From Oreocharis arfaki (lineage: Eukaryota; Chordata; Aves; Passeriformes; Paramythiidae), in the NCBI GenBank assembly GCA_013398015.1, contig VZRR01010829.1, positions 437,733 to 501,732 of the forward strand: DNA of 64,000 nucleotides, written 5' to 3'. The translations under genes were made by a program, and so were the position numbers. Every line of letters starts with the position of its first letter. Positions within the stretch are counted from its first letter, which is position 1. Positions 36,153 to 49,650 of the stretch are shown here, piece by piece. The notes under the pieces are model-generated. The model saw only the letters and a list, made by a program, of their open reading frames with translations. It was not told the DNA's origin and did no database searches.

Positions 36153-38934
36153 CTCCTTTGTGAAGTGTGCTGAAATGAAGAGCAGAAGGACGGATCCTTT
36201 GGTCCAAAGTGATAGCGAGAAAGAAAGGAAGCATGACCTGAGTTCCCCTAATTATGGCTCTAAGCACAGAGATCCAAGGCCCGGGGCCTGGTCCTTGCCC
36301 CTTCGCCTCTTCTTTTCCTTGATGTGAAACAATCCCCTAAGTGTGATAGCTGGTCTGTGGGTATCCTAACAATGATGTGTGCAGCCTGGAAAGATTGTCC
36401 ACTGCTCTGCATCAGAGCCCTCCTTATTTTGTGATTGATTTTCACCCATAATCTTTCCATCATCTCTCAGGTCTCAGAAATTTCAGGCTTCTTAACCATA
36501 AAGTCAAAACTAATATTTAAGGTCTCTTATTGATTGTTTACTAATGTAATTAAAAAGTGAATAGTGGATAACATAGTGTAGGAAACTGTTACCTTTTAAG
36601 ATTGTCTTTTTCAAAGATTGACAGCAAATACCACATTTGAAAAGCTGTAGCAAGCCTTAAGCTGGGAAAAGCCAGCCGTGGTTGTGAGCTGTGACCAGAC
36701 ATGACAGAATTTAGTATCTCATCTCCTTTAAAAGAATTTGCCTGTTTCCTAGTGAAGGAAGATCATCAATTGTCTCTTTATTTCTGCATCTTCTCTAACT
36801 GTTAACTGAGATGATGTGCAAGTGATGATTAATTATTTGCATTTGTTTCAGTTTTAAGGTTTCTGCAAGCAACAGCAAGAAAGAGGGACTTTGTGAGCTG
36901 GTCTTCTGCCATGGGTTGTCATTCATGTGGTTGACAACTCCATTTCTCTAGAAGGCCATATAATAATGTATTTCCAAATAAAAAATCAGTTAAGGCGACA
37001 TGCATCACTTTGAGAGCTTGTTCAAAGTCAGTGTCAGGTGTGTAATTCAAAAGCAGTTCAAAGTAGAGCTCCCGAGAGAAGAATTAACAGGAGTGAAGCA
37101 CAGAGATTGCTCCCTGTGTCCTTCCCAACCCAACTCTTCCTAGTGGGAGGGACTTTTTGTCTCCATCTCAAAGACTCCAGGGTCAGTGTTGCTGGCCATG
37201 CCAGAGCACTGCTGCCTGTTGGCATCGATGTGGGTTCAGCCAGCTGGCAATGCCCTTCCTTCTGCATCACCATTTCTTGGACAGAAAGGGACAGCACTGA
37301 TATCACTCATGGTGTTTTCACACTTGAAGTGACTCTGTTAGCATGACATAAGTGTGAGGAAAGCACTGGGTCCAGAGTGTGCCTGCCAACTGGTATCCCA
37401 CACTCCCGTGGAAAGAAAAGGCAGCAGATGAGGTGATGTGGCTCTGTGGTGTGTGGTGTCAATTCAACAGCAGCAGATGTTGCATCCCTGAATGACTCGA
37501 ACACCTCTGCTTTAGGGCCTGATCTCGTTCTTCATGGTTGCCTCACTTTCTCTCTGCCACCCCTACAGCTGCCATTCAAAGGTGAAGTTTTAGGATCGTG
37601 GTGCAAACTGGTGTTTTCCCATGGCCATGGGACCTGACTCACTAGCCCAGCATCTAGCCACAGCCACGTGAGCATTTGGAGGGGTTCTCAACTCCTTTGG
37701 CAAGCCGAGGACCTTTACCTTTTCTGAATAATAAAACTGGGTGAAACTAGCACAGGTTAGTTAATTGCTCCTAAGACTGATTGAGGATGGGCTTACCAGT
37801 TCTTGTATTAGTCTTTAAATTAGTCTTGCCCTTTTTTTACTTTGGACCAATGTAAAGATATTATTTCTCTTATTTTTCTGTACAATACTGTCTGCTGTCC
37901 TGGGTTTCAATCTGGGTGGACCCTTCCACTTTTCTGTGACTAATGTGCATTTTGGTCTTGCCATGATCTTATCTAACATCTCCATCAATGCATAGGAGCC
38001 AGTGGGAGGTTTAAATCCAACTTCTCTTGATCATATTTGGAACAGGAATATATCTTAGACCGATTTATGACTTCACCATTGCTGTATGTTATCCCCAAAC
38101 CAAAAATGTCTGACAACTGCAGACAAGAGGATCAGAGTGCTACCAGTGAAACTACAGGTTGTTTGCACCTTTAGATAGCTGGTAAATGAAAATTGCTTTC
38201 CAATATCTCATAGAGAAGTGTTAGAAACCATTAGCTAAAAGCCTTCTGCCTGGTAGCATTAATTTCCTATTCATTTCATTAAAGGAAGATTTTTGGAGAA
38301 ACTTGTAAATTACAACATCCTCCTAGCAGAATAATAGCTTCAGGAAAAACATGTAATAGCTCTCCTTAATCAAAATAAGGGCAAGTTGTTGCTTATCCAG
38401 CTGAAGAGCTGGGGATGAAGCTTGATTTCACATTTCTCATTAAACAATCGTACATTTTTTTAAACTGTTTTAAGAGAAACATGGGTCTGTTTCAGTAAAT
38501 ATGTGCCTCTTTGGTTATTTGTTTTTCCCGGACATGTTTATCCTACTGTTTCCCTTTTTATTCCTATACCAGTCTCACTGTGTCCATGTTCTTCCTTGAC
38601 TGTGACATGTCAGCCTAAAAGAAGCAACCCCAAACTGTTGGATAAACCAGAATTCTGTCCCTGTGGGATAATGTAGCAGATACTATCATTAGATAAAAGC
38701 TCATGATTAGCTTTCCTGCTGGAGCTGAATGATTCTTGTCTCAGTCACGTAATAGATCAGGTGGGAGTTTCTGCAGGCGCTTGCGCTATGATGCTCAAGA
38801 TCAGCTCACACTGACTCTACACATGTAAATAATTAACACAAGATGGAAGGAGATCCAGAGTTAAAACACTAATTCTAGTGAGGCTTTTCACAGAGAGGTG
38901 GATGCAAGCTGGCTGGAGATAGCTAGGACTGCGA

Positions 38935-38992
38935 TCTTAATAGGTATTTAGATGCCAAGTCTAGATCCTCATGGGTGTTTAGAAAACAGAGT
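38935..38992 (-). repeat. Possible ancient amniote repeat relic
   Basis: The minus strand contains taaacacccatgaggatcta followed by ggcatctaaataccta. This resembles the cacctaaatacctttgaggatctgg phrase of an old repeat common in turtles and crocodilians. It is short and diverged. Confidence 0.3.
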
Positions 38993-40559
38993 TCCTTTAA
39001 ATTAATATGCCAAAATTTGCTGTTTGTTTTTTTTTCCTGGGGTACCATTTTCCTGCTTAGTTTGCCCTATGTCTGCCTTTAATTGGGTGTTAGACAGTTT
39101 GTACTGTGGAGTTGTGAATCCTCCTGCATTATCCTCTTTATCAGTTTTATTCTGTGTTCCTCCAGCCTGTAGATTTAATTAAGCCTCAGAACCTGTTTAC
39201 CACAAAAGGTTATATTTTCATTATAGATAATTTAAGCAAAGAGAATTTAAATAAAATAGAATAAATAGATTTTTGAAATAGCACAACAATTTAGTAGCTC
39301 TAATCCCTCGGTTTTTCCTCGTGGACTTGTGAGGAGTAGCAGCATACCATGGCATGTCTTTGTACTTCCCAAAATCTAGGTGCTTGTGCTCTTTCCTAGA
39401 AGACCAAGAGAGTAAAGCTGGAGACTACTAGTTTTTTTAGGGTATATACTGTTTTGGATTTCTCAGAAGTGCAGGTGATTTGCATTGGTAAATCAGTGGT
39501 GTGATAGCTGGGTGGAAGCAGCAAGAGTTCTGTGGACATGGGGCAGGACCTGGTGGAATGGCTTGTGGACTGTCCTGACTGCTGGCTTTTCCCTTAAAGA
39601 ATACATCAGCATTTCCAGCCTGTCTGTGTAGACTCCCCTGCAAAGGGACAGACTAACAGCCCCCTCTCTGTTTGGACAAAATGAAAGCTGAAAAGCCTGT
39701 TCAGACTGATGTGTACCTTTGAGTTGGCTTCTTTGCTCTGTGCAAGAAATGTATTTGCAGATCATAGCATGGCAGGGAGTTAGAGAGGAGAGCTGAGGCT
39801 TCTCCGTGCCATGGAGAGGGCAGGAAATGTGTGATTAGTGCTGCAACAAAATTGTACTTTTCAATGAAAATGGCTGACTTTACCAATAGTGGCGATGCAC
39901 GTGGTGAGGAGCAGAATGAAGAAATAATTGAGGGAACCATGAGGAGCAATAATGTTCCCCAGAAATAGCTTGCTTTTTATTTTTTTCTTAGATATATGAA
40001 ATGTTGCATGCAGTGCTCTTGCCTATATTGCATTCTCCATCTGGCTGGTTACTGAAAGCTCAGATTCTCCTGGGTTTTTCTGAGTTATTTACTTTAATAT
40101 TCTGCCTTTTATAGAAAAGATTATCTTACAAACTGGATTCTCCATACTGGACAGATTTTTATGGTTTAATCCTGTTTTTGTTATCTAATTCTATTTTTTT
40201 CCCTTGTATTTAATATCATTTCCCGTGACACACATACGTAAATACACACAGGATTTCATGTCATATTTTTTTTCTGTACTAGTGTCTCATGCAGCGATTC
40301 TTTTCTTACCACACTTGATTGAGAAATCGCTCTTATGGGATTCAGAGAATTGTTCTGTACCTCCAGCTTAGGAACCAAGTAATCCTTGTGAGCCTTGTTC
40401 CCTTTAAATGGAGACTACAGCCAAAGCCCAATTAATACAGAGGGAATCCTTCCACTGATTTCAGTTCTCTCTTGGTCAGGCTGTCTGTCTTTTATGCTTC
40501 ATTATCCTTATCACTGAGCATATCATAATACATGTATTTATCCTACTACATGCCTGCAA

Positions 40560-40664
40560 GAGATAGTCCTTCCACTTTATTGATGGGGATTTGAAGTACA
40601 GAGAGATGAAGTGCTTGATCTGGCAAGAGACTGAATTCAGCTATTGAAGCCGTGATTTAGATAA
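40560..40664 (+). repeat. MIR SINE relic
   Basis: The order ctttattgatggggatttga, agtacagagagatgaagtgc, ttgatctggcaagagactga follows the MIR consensus (attttacagatgaggaaact, ggcacagagaggttaagt, gacttgcccaaggtcaca) over about 90 bp. It carries many substitutions, as expected for this ancient family. Confidence 0.6.
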
Positions 40665-43162
40665 ATTTCAGTGCATTGTCACCAAAAGGCCCTTTCAAGT
40701 GGCTGTAGGTGCTGGTGGAACGTACGTATCCTTTATGCAGATGATGTGGCTCATGTGAAGTACTGTGGAAAGAGTTCTGGGAGCACAGCTTGGGATCCAG
40801 GAGTAGCAATCCTTCTGCCGTGATGGCCTTAAGTGAGAACAGCAAATCTGCTTTCTCTCTCTGCTGGGTACGCACTCACACTGTGCTCTGTGGCATCTGT
40901 GCAGTGAGAATAAAATCTACCCTGCACAGAAAATTGTTTGGTGGCTGTAGGACTCTACTGACAGAGCGTGGACCTGAGTTACCTGGGACTGAGCCTGGGC
41001 AGTGAATTGTCAGCTACATATTGCTCTACTTTGTTCCTGTGAGATTTATTGCAAGTCATTGGCTCTTCACAAGAGGGTTCAGGGTTGCAAAGCTCTAATC
41101 TGGCAATTGTGAGGTAGGGCTGTTTTTTTTCTTTTAGCTGGAAGGTAATTAATTGATCTCCATAAAGGCTAGTGACAGTATGCCTTGGGTTGCACTGGAG
41201 GATATGTTTAGGCTGGGAGAAAGAACATCTTTCTAACCAAAGCCAAAGCAAAACACCTGGAGTTTTGTTGGCCCTGGGACCATGCCAGGGGCTCTCCATG
41301 TTATTCCTCTATCCCACCCATTGCGCTTACTGGAGCAGCACTGCATTATTCAGTGAAATATGGGTCTCTTCTGGTTCACCTATTTGATTTTATGAAAGAA
41401 ATTTTTTGCTGTTGTTTACTTTATAAGACAGCTGTGTAAAGGTCTGTAGTGCCTTAAGCAAACTGCTGTGAGATTTAAAGCAGAAAGCTTAGGACTGTGT
41501 TTAGGCTTCCCATTAGACTGAAAGGGGCTTAGATTTCCACTGATTGACCACCGAACTCTCCCTTCCCCCCTCCCCCTGCACCAACTCCACTTCTCTGGCC
41601 CAGATCAATGTCAGTAGTTAAATGGATCGGTTATTTGAAAGCTGTCTGTTGACCTTTCCTTCATGATTGATTGCATGAAAAGTGCACAGGAGTGTGGCTT
41701 CCAGCTAGGCAAGTAGTCGCTGCTGACGGCTCTCTTTCACCACTCCCCATAGCCCACTAGGATTTCCCACAGAGGAATAAGCTGTCTGTGAAGATGCCAG
41801 ACCAGAGAGTGCTCTCAAGTAACCATAATGAAGCTGAAAGCCAGCTCTAGTCTTCCTCAATGGCCGTGAGGAATTATTTATGAAGAGGAGACCAGGGCTG
41901 AGTGGTTTACTGGTCTTCAAAACACTTCCTGACCGGAGGTCTGGAATTGGAGAACCACAAGAGCCCTGGGTGACAGTTACCTATGGGTGTTGGCAGGTGT
42001 CCTACCAAAACTGAGGGAAGAAGACAAAAGCAGGGCCATCTGACTCTCTCTGGTGCACACACCAGCACACGCTTGCCATCTCACTTGCTTGTCATCTTGC
42101 ACATGTGCTGTCCTAGCCCAGAGAAATAATTAAGTTTTCTTCTTTCAATATGTATTTGAAACACAAAAACAGCCTGCAGGAGCAGATTCATTGAATTAGT
42201 CTTCGTGCAACTCTTCTTTCTTATGCTTTCCCATTCTAAAACTAATGTTGTCAGAGCTTTAATTTGGTTTAAATCTCCTGTAACCAATTCCATGCTAACA
42301 GGTTTAGATTTCTGGCATATGGAACATTTTAGTTACTCCCAATTGTTAGCATTATGAATAATGAACCCACCTTTTAACTCTTAAAATAAAGTTTGACAGT
42401 GCACTAAGTGACATTATGTTTGCACAGAAGCAGAGAATACAAATTACCCTAAATCAGGTAATGGGAAGCTGATGTATGATGATTATGTTGTTTCATCACC
42501 CAGTTTTTAGTAGGTTGTGCAGGATTGGTAATTCACTGCATGATCTCCCTTTTAAATCACTTCCTTAATAAACATGTAACAACACTAGCCTGATGTAGGA
42601 CACAGCGTGACTCTATGCTTAATCTATATTTTACAAACCAGCGATACACTGTGGTAATGAAAAGGTTTGTAATGTCAGAGCTTGATTCCGACTATCAGGG
42701 AATTGCTGTTTGTAGAGTGTAGGGTGACATGGACAGCTGGGGAGGAGGAGGGAGCAGGTTGAGAATTGGGGTTTCTGCTGATAAATGTCATGTACTGTGC
42801 CCAGGCTGTGTGAAGTCTATTGTAACCTAGGTTAATGGTGTCTGCCAGGCAATTAGGCAATTGAAACTTTGATGGCAACAATTGGCATCAGCTACCTTCT
42901 CTCTTGCCTGTCAGTCCTCTTTAGCTCTGGCACTGCAGGGTGGTCCTGCAAAAGTGTCACAAGCAGTGAGAAAAGGGTTTGTGGAAGAGCTCTGACAGGC
43001 ATGAACTGGGAGGGAGGACTGAGTGAGTCCATCGGAGGCTGAAGAGGACTTGGGAGCCTTCGAGATTTCTTTTTTTTGGTGCAAGATAATTTAAAATTAT
43101 TCCTTGTACTGGAGGCGAGAGGGCCAGAATGAGAAAAGAGACAGAAGAAAAACAAAATAATT

Positions 43163-43177
43163 AAAAAAAAAAAAAAA
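43163..43177. repeat. A15 homopolymer
   Basis: Fifteen A in a row at the end of an A-rich, purine-rich stretch (43120-43177). Confidence 0.9.
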
Positions 43178-43876
43178 GTTGACTGTCACCTTGCTTGCAA
43201 ACCCAGTTTGAACCTAGTGCATGCTCAGTCTGCAGAGCTGCGTGTTTCCTTGCCCTGCTGATTCATATGGACTAAGTCCATGCTCTACACTTATTTTGCT
43301 TAGGGTGGCTTGGTGGGATGATAGGGGTGTTAGACAAAGCAAATCCATGATATTTAAGAAATGTTTCTGTAGATAAAATTGGCAAGGGAGTTGGTGTGTG
43401 TTAGAAAGGAGAATGCCATTTACTGGACTCACTTTTTCTGGTAAAGATGGAGTGATCCAGCAGAAAGTTATAGTTAGGCCTTGGGGAAGAGGGCAACTCA
43501 CTGGATGCTATGAACACTGAGAGGCTGGACTCAGGTAACACGTGTGGCAGAAATGGCTCTGGGAGTGAACCTCCCTCTTTACAACAAACCTTCAGGTTTT
43601 GCTCTCTTTCTTATATTGTTTTAGAAGGACTTTTCTGAAATTAATAATGAAAACAATAGGGACATTCTTCTGTTGTAAAAATAGGATGAGAACCTTGAAT
43701 AGGGCTAGAAACTACAGACCTGTTAAAGATGACATTAACAATTACAAAGCTGTTCACGGAAGAATTAATTGCTGAGGAGCAGCAAGCACCCATTGGTTTG
43801 GGTGCTTGGCCGTAACAGAGCTGAGTCTCCAGTCTGTCAGATTGGTGCTTACTCTTCTCTTCCTCCCTTCTCTGAG

Positions 43877-43942
43877 GATCTTTTCATTGCCAAAGCTGAG
43901 AACAATGACAAAGCTGAGAACAGCGATGACTCTTTGCAACAG
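43877..43942 (+). other. Exon-like 66-bp piece with duplicated 18-mer
   Basis: A long pyrimidine run (cttctcttcctcccttct) and GAG end at 43876. The next 66 bases (22 codons) are open and end at CAG/GTGCTG. They contain caaagctgagaacaatga and caaagctgagaacagcga in tandem (43891-43908, 43909-43926), giving a repeated Lys-Ala-Glu-Asn peptide. The donor is weak and no partner exon is seen, so a chance arrangement is the likelier explanation. Confidence 0.15.
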
Positions 43943-44689
43943 GTGCTGGGGCAAATCCTTATTCTGAGCCTGGTGTCCTTGCATGGTCCTTCAGACTCAG
44001 TGCTAAAGGGACCCCTTGTGTCTCCCACTGATCTCACCAGGGACAACTTCTGAGCGCACATTTCAGGCTCGGGGAAGAAATTACCTGGGGTCACTGCAGG
44101 GCTTTGTTGGTTGGGAATTACTTCTGAGCAGAGGATTCAATTCCTGGGTCTCACCATGTGTCTGATAACAGCACCTTACCTTTCAATAAAATAGGGTTGA
44201 TGAAGATTTGTTTTGGTAGCTGAGCAGAAATGAAGGGGATACCAACTTTCCCCTGCTCCTTCCTTCTTTCCACGCAGCACAGCTTTTTTTAGCTCTCCTT
44301 CATCCCAGCCCTGGGTGTCTGACTGTTCCAAGTGTCATGATGCTCTGCACCCACATTTCCACAGGGGAGTCCATCCATCCTTTTGCTGGCATCCCTACAC
44401 AGCTACCTGACTTCTAATAGACTGGGAAGTGAAATGCTTTCCCTGACAGTGCAAGGATGACAGCAGATTTTGCAAACAACCCTTTCATTGCTCATGGAAA
44501 TCTGGGCTTCAGATTTCAGCAGTTTTATTTCCCAAAAGGGCCTTTCCCTGTAGGTAGGCAGAAAGCAGTAAGTTGATGGAAGACACACGAGAGATATTTA
44601 ACTCCCTGCTAGCTTGCTATAATGGCCTGCACCAATGTGCTATCTTGAGAAAAAAAAGGGGAAAAAATATCAGGCAATCCGGTTTGTTT

Positions 44690-44790
44690 TCATTAAGAGG
44701 GAGAAATGGAGACATTTTGAGAGATTAGGCGATATGCCTAAGGCTGGGCAGGGGGTCTGACCGGAGTTCAGACCTGAATTTACTGTTGCC
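44690..44790 (+). repeat. MIR SINE relic
   Basis: The stretch gagaaatggagacattttga, gagattaggcgatatgccta, aggctgggca and ggagttcagacctg follows MIR through gaggaaactgaggcacagag, aggttaagtgacttgcccaa, aggtcacaca and gggattcgaacctg. This is a good positional match over about 95 bp. Confidence 0.6.
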
Positions 44791-45059
44791 AGGTCATGTA
44801 ACCTGAGCTCAAGACTTTTTCTAACCTCCGAATAAAGCGTCTTTAAAGCCAAGCAGTAACAGTTTTTTCTGGCATGGCTTCTTTCACATCATTCTAGTAA
44901 ACCAAAGGATATTGGAAAGTGTAAGAATAAACCTGGGTCACAATATCCTGCCTTTTCCTGAAGTCTCATAGTGATTTTTGGGAACATAATTTCTATTTTA
45001 TCATGGTTAAAAAGCAGCACCTGCAAAGGGTTTATTTCTTTTCAAATGCCAAATCTAAT

Positions 45060-45320
45060 GTTTCAAAGAAAGCTCAAGACGAAATGAAAAGGAGAGCAGA
45101 AGGGTGGGTAGCTGTCATTAGCCTTAAGATCGTTTATGAAAACCCGAGATGACCTACAGCTTTAAATGACATTGATTGGCATACTTTAACTTTGTACTAA
45201 TGGACTAATGACTTGCAAAGCTCAGAACATTCAAACGGAAAGGAAAAACCCCGGCATCTGTGAAAGATGTTGATTACGATCTGTGGTATTCAGCTGACTT
45301 TTTCAATAAGCGTTAAATAT
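45060..45320. promoter_or_regulatory. Candidate enhancer (conserved-element-like)
   Basis: AT-rich sequence that nevertheless keeps about seven CpGs (for example near 45078, 45131, 45145, 45235, 45253, 45277, 45311), has no simple repeat and no coding frame, and contains the spaced cores ctttaaatgacattgattgg and ggactaatgactt. CpG retention against an AT-rich background suggests selection. This is an inference only. Confidence 0.22.
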
Positions 45321-48300
45321 GCAGGGCACTGCAAAGAATTGTAGTTGTTGCTGTTTAAAAGAAAAAAAAAAATTCATTCCTCAAATAGCAAAGTCTTTTG
45401 CTTTTAGCGCCAGGAATGCCACACTGAAAGTGAATAGTTTCAACTGTAGCCTCTCAACTAGAGGCAAACCTTGCTGCAATTCAGCAGCACAGTGTCTGAG
45501 CAATCCCTCTAAATCTTGAGTCTTAAGGGAGGAGTATTGAGGGAATGAAGCAAAAATAAAAAATCATAATTAAAAAAAAATAGTAGAAACCCCTTCCTCC
45601 TCCTGCTGCAGAATGCAAGTCAGCTACCTTTGATTCTTGTTTTCCCCCCTTAACTCAGTTGGATGCTTGAGATAAAGGGGAGGATAGGATTTGTCTTAAA
45701 TTTCCAGTGTAGTGGTTACTGTTTCTTCTTCTGCTCCTTTTATTATCCTGAGTAAAATGTGCCACCACAACAATCCTTTTGAGACATGAAATACTGCTGA
45801 AAGGTCACTGTTTAGAGCACAGCCAATATAGCACGAGACACTGCTAATCTATCAGTTCTGTGATGAATATGTTGACAAGGAGCTGAATTTTAATAATTAA
45901 TCATGATAAAACTAAGGCAAGTTAATAATTTAGAGTCTGATAATGGAGAGTGGTGTGACTCCTTGAGTAGGCAGTTTCTGTTAAGTTTCACCTCTGTTAA
46001 TTTTAACCAAAAGGAGCACTGTCACTTTTAATTATGAACAAGGAGCTCTTGGAGCTGTACAGATGTCACAGAGGAGGTCAGCTCCAGAACATGTTAACAG
46101 CTCCAAGAGAATTTGGGGAGCACATATAAACTACTCAATGTGGTTAGTTCCTCAAGCTGCATGTTTGCTTTACCATAGCAGTATGTTAATGGAGAACAAG
46201 TAAGCAAAATGGTAAAAAGTGAATAGATAGAAAGTAGATATTTGTCATCCCAAATATGTCAATCATGAATGATCAGTGTGAAGCCCTGAGCTTACTAGCA
46301 GTGGTGGCAAAATCATTTTCATCCCTGATGGAAGCATTTTTATGCATCTTTTCACCAAAATGTTCTCATGACTTGTCCATCATTGCAATGCCCTCCTCTG
46401 GAAACATTCTGGGTTCCTTAAGACGTGAGATGTAGGTACTTACGCTTTTGTTTGCCTCTCCAAAAACTTCATACTTTTTTATTTAAATAGCCCATGGCAA
46501 CAGAAAGAGGGTACGGAACAGCATGAGACATTCCTCCGAGCTCTGCAAAAATCATTAGCAGGGTTTGAGAGGACATAATGATATTTTGGTGGAGGGAAGG
46601 ATGCGTGTGGGAAGAGAAGGGTTCATGCACCCTGACCCTGCAGCCCTACTCCATGCTGCCCCAGCAGCCACAGTGGGAAGACTGTGATGCTGCTAGTGGT
46701 GGAAGCCCACTAGAACCAGGGAAGGAGGGAGATCTAGGGTACACAAGGCAGGAGTTCAAAGGAATTCAGGCCTTCAGCAAGCCCCAGGAATTCTGCTGTT
46801 GAGGGAATATCCAAACTGATAAATACATCTTGTTTTCTTAAGGCTGAATATGCTCGTTTGGGGCACTACAGCGTGTGCTCCATGTAAGATTGCCAGCATG
46901 GCATTAGATCCTGCAGTGCCTGAGCATTAACTTGTATTTCCTGCTGCTTATGGTAGGAAATTCTTGGAATGCTGGGACTACTGAGGTACCTATTCAGTTA
47001 TCAGAAGCATTTGGCAGGTTTCTAAGGGCAGCCACTGTAGCTGAAATGTTATTTTAATAATTTTACAAAGCTCTTTGATAAACAGACGTCGACATTTCTA
47101 AGGAACCCTGTTCTCTTCACCCTTGTGGCAGTCAGAGCTGGCTAGTGGGGAGGAAACACCTCACATAGTGTGGCTCAGGTTACACAAATCAGATGATTTA
47201 ACAGACTTTTCAATGTTCACTGTTTAAATAGCTGCTTTTGTTCTAGGCTTGGCTGAGTTTCCAGAGGGCTGCTGTTCTCCTCTTAACTGTCTTGTTAGCG
47301 AAAGTTGGCTGTTCATGTTGAAGATGCATTGACATGGTTTTAAAAAGAAGAAATAATAAAGCAGGGCACTAAGTAGTTAAAGTATATGGTGTGTAATATT
47401 CAGAGTTACTTTACTTGGCCTCAGCACTGTATCAATGGCACAAAAATTAACACCAAAAAAATGCGTGCAAAGAACGTTTGCCTCTGAGAAGCGCTCCGAG
47501 CAGTACCCGCTTGCCACTCTTACATCTCTGAGTGTGTGATCTTGTCTCTGTTAGTTGTTTGTTTTGGCCTGACTCCAAGGGATTCGTACTACAGGCTGTT
47601 TTGTCACTACAGTTGACATAACTCACAGTTTTTCTCTTTGGTTTTTCACTAGAGAGAATCGTATTTGTTGTACTGCACAGAATAACTCCATCTCACTGTA
47701 GTTTCATGGCATGTTGTGTTGACGTGTGATGAAGGCACGTCCTGTCATGATTTTATGTTGTTATATGACAAGACACCTTCCCCATAAATTAACACATTTT
47801 AGATAAGTTGCAGCATTAGGTCAAGTTAGTCCATTGCAAAGTTTCAGGAGTCCAGGAGACACAAACTAGTTCAGAACAGTAACAAAGCTTCAGACTAACT
47901 TTGTCAGATGTGTTATACTCCTCATAAAATCAAGATTGTCCCATGAACTTCTTTGTAGACTATCTTTGCATCATATCTCAGCCTAAGACTGTAATTAAAA
48001 ATGTTCCTGAATTGTCTAGCAAGCACGGGTGATGAAGTACTTGTGATTTAGGCCTCCATTCCTCAAAAAGCAAAATTCACGGATATCTGCATATATATCT
48101 GTCTCATTTCCAGTTTACTTAGATGAAAGAGGTCCCCAAATGTCTGTATTTCTTGCTCCCTAAATCCATTCCATGGCAGTGTGGTGTACTGTAGCAAACG
48201 TATGGATATTTGAAAGAATGGCAGCATCCAGTGCACCATGGGAATCCCTGATCCATAAATTGTTACATTTGTGTGTAGCAACCCTGCTGCATAAAGTACG

Positions 48301-48977
48301 GCACTTAAGATGTGGACAGAGAATGTTACCTGGTGGGGAGATGAGAGATAGGCCTGTTTTATAGTAAATCAGAATAATTGCCCATGTCCTCAATAAAATG
48401 TGCCAACATCTCTGAAGTCGTAGGTGAACTGTTTGCAATTATAGACAAATGTCTACATGAAAGGGCCAGATCTGCTTCAGATGCCCTGAGAAGCCCAGTT
48501 ACTTAGCACCAGACACGAGAGCTATGTCTATATCTCAGGGGTCACCAAATCCATCCCCTTATGTTAATGCTATCACCTACTGCCTTGAGGTAATTGCATA
48601 TGTCATTACTTGATTACTGTACAATTTTTATAATTCACTCATCTGTAAGTTCCAGCTCAAATTAGACTGCATATCAGATAACCTTTGTATCTGTTATATC
48701 TACAGAAAGAAATTTGTGTCAGCAGTCATCAGCTTTCCTGCAGTAGGCTGGAGAAAGGATAATATTGCTTTCTCTCTTAAAAACTCATGCTTTTGAGTTA
48801 ATTTCACATGTATATATGCGGAAGGTTTTTGAGAATCTTACCTTCTTAAAATGCTGAGTATTTCTTGTAGATGGCAGAAATGAGCTGAAAGTATAAAATT
48901 ATCAATGCTCCCCCCTGCAAGTTTTCCTTCTTGCCAGTCATTTATCACTCGACAGCATATAAAACTCTGGGGCTTTC

Positions 48978-48996
48978 TTTTTTTTTTTTTTTTTTT
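48978..48996. repeat. T19 homopolymer
   Basis: Nineteen T in a row, followed by aatctggctttg. No associated retroposon is seen. Confidence 0.9.
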
Positions 48997-49574
48997 AATC
49001 TGGCTTTGTTCTTACTACATAATGTCAATAGCTACTTACATCTTCAATGCAATCCACAGACAAGAAGACACATCCAGTCTATCTTGTTCATGATTTATTG
49101 TAAAAGGATTAGCCATTAGGTGTTGTTTTCAGACCAGCAGAAAGTCCTTTCACCTTAACTCTTTATATCTAGTAAATAATTTTTCTCAAGTCATTCAGCT
49201 AGTAGATGTTAATATTGCTGCTTGCATTTTGGCTTCCATTACACTTTAAACAATGGACATCACATTTATTCCTTCCTTAAACAAATGGTGCAATAAAGTA
49301 ACCTGTTCTACATGACTTAAACAAAAGTAATGACAAGGGAGTTTAGCGTTTAGGAGCTGACAAGCTTGCTTTAGGATTGAGATGAATCACAACCACTGGG
49401 TTTATATGATAATGTTACTTCTTCTCTGCCTGCTGCACTGATCTGCAGCTCAGAGGTGATGCTTGGGGCAGCCTCATCCCATGGGTGCCCTGTGACTCAT
49501 TCACATCTTCCTCTATCCAAGGTGGAAGCCTTCCATTATCCGCCTGTGAAATGAACGTTGAGAGAAAACCAGAA

Positions 49575-49650
49575 TGGGCCCGATCTCGCAAAGTGCTAAG
49601 CAGACCCTGAAGCCTTACGTTCCCTCAGCTCCCCAGTGATTAAGATGCTC
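49575..49650 (+). repeat. Possible ancient amniote repeat relic
   Basis: The run gggcccgatctcgcaaagtg followed by ctaagca resembles gggcctgatcctgcaaagtg and ctgagca of an old amniote repeat well represented in turtles and crocodilians. It is followed about 50 bases later by gatgctcaag, as the repeat would have ggtgctcag. Confidence 0.35.

Larger units (their letters stand above)
27291..40559. other. Non-coding DNA, no gene seen
   Basis: No supportable exon. It holds an A17 run (28785-28801), a TA-rich microsatellite (29102-29126), a long pyrimidine tract (about 30264-30315), a strong acceptor-like site at 35030 with an AATAAA and GT-rich tract beyond it, a weak CTCF-like motif (36139-36152), and an ancient repeat relic (38935-38992). 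GC-richer islands of open frame (for example 33211-33627, 138 codons) have no splice context and no recognised product. The stretch 36480-36880 is AT-rich with TAAT and octamer-like cores. Confidence 0.5.
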
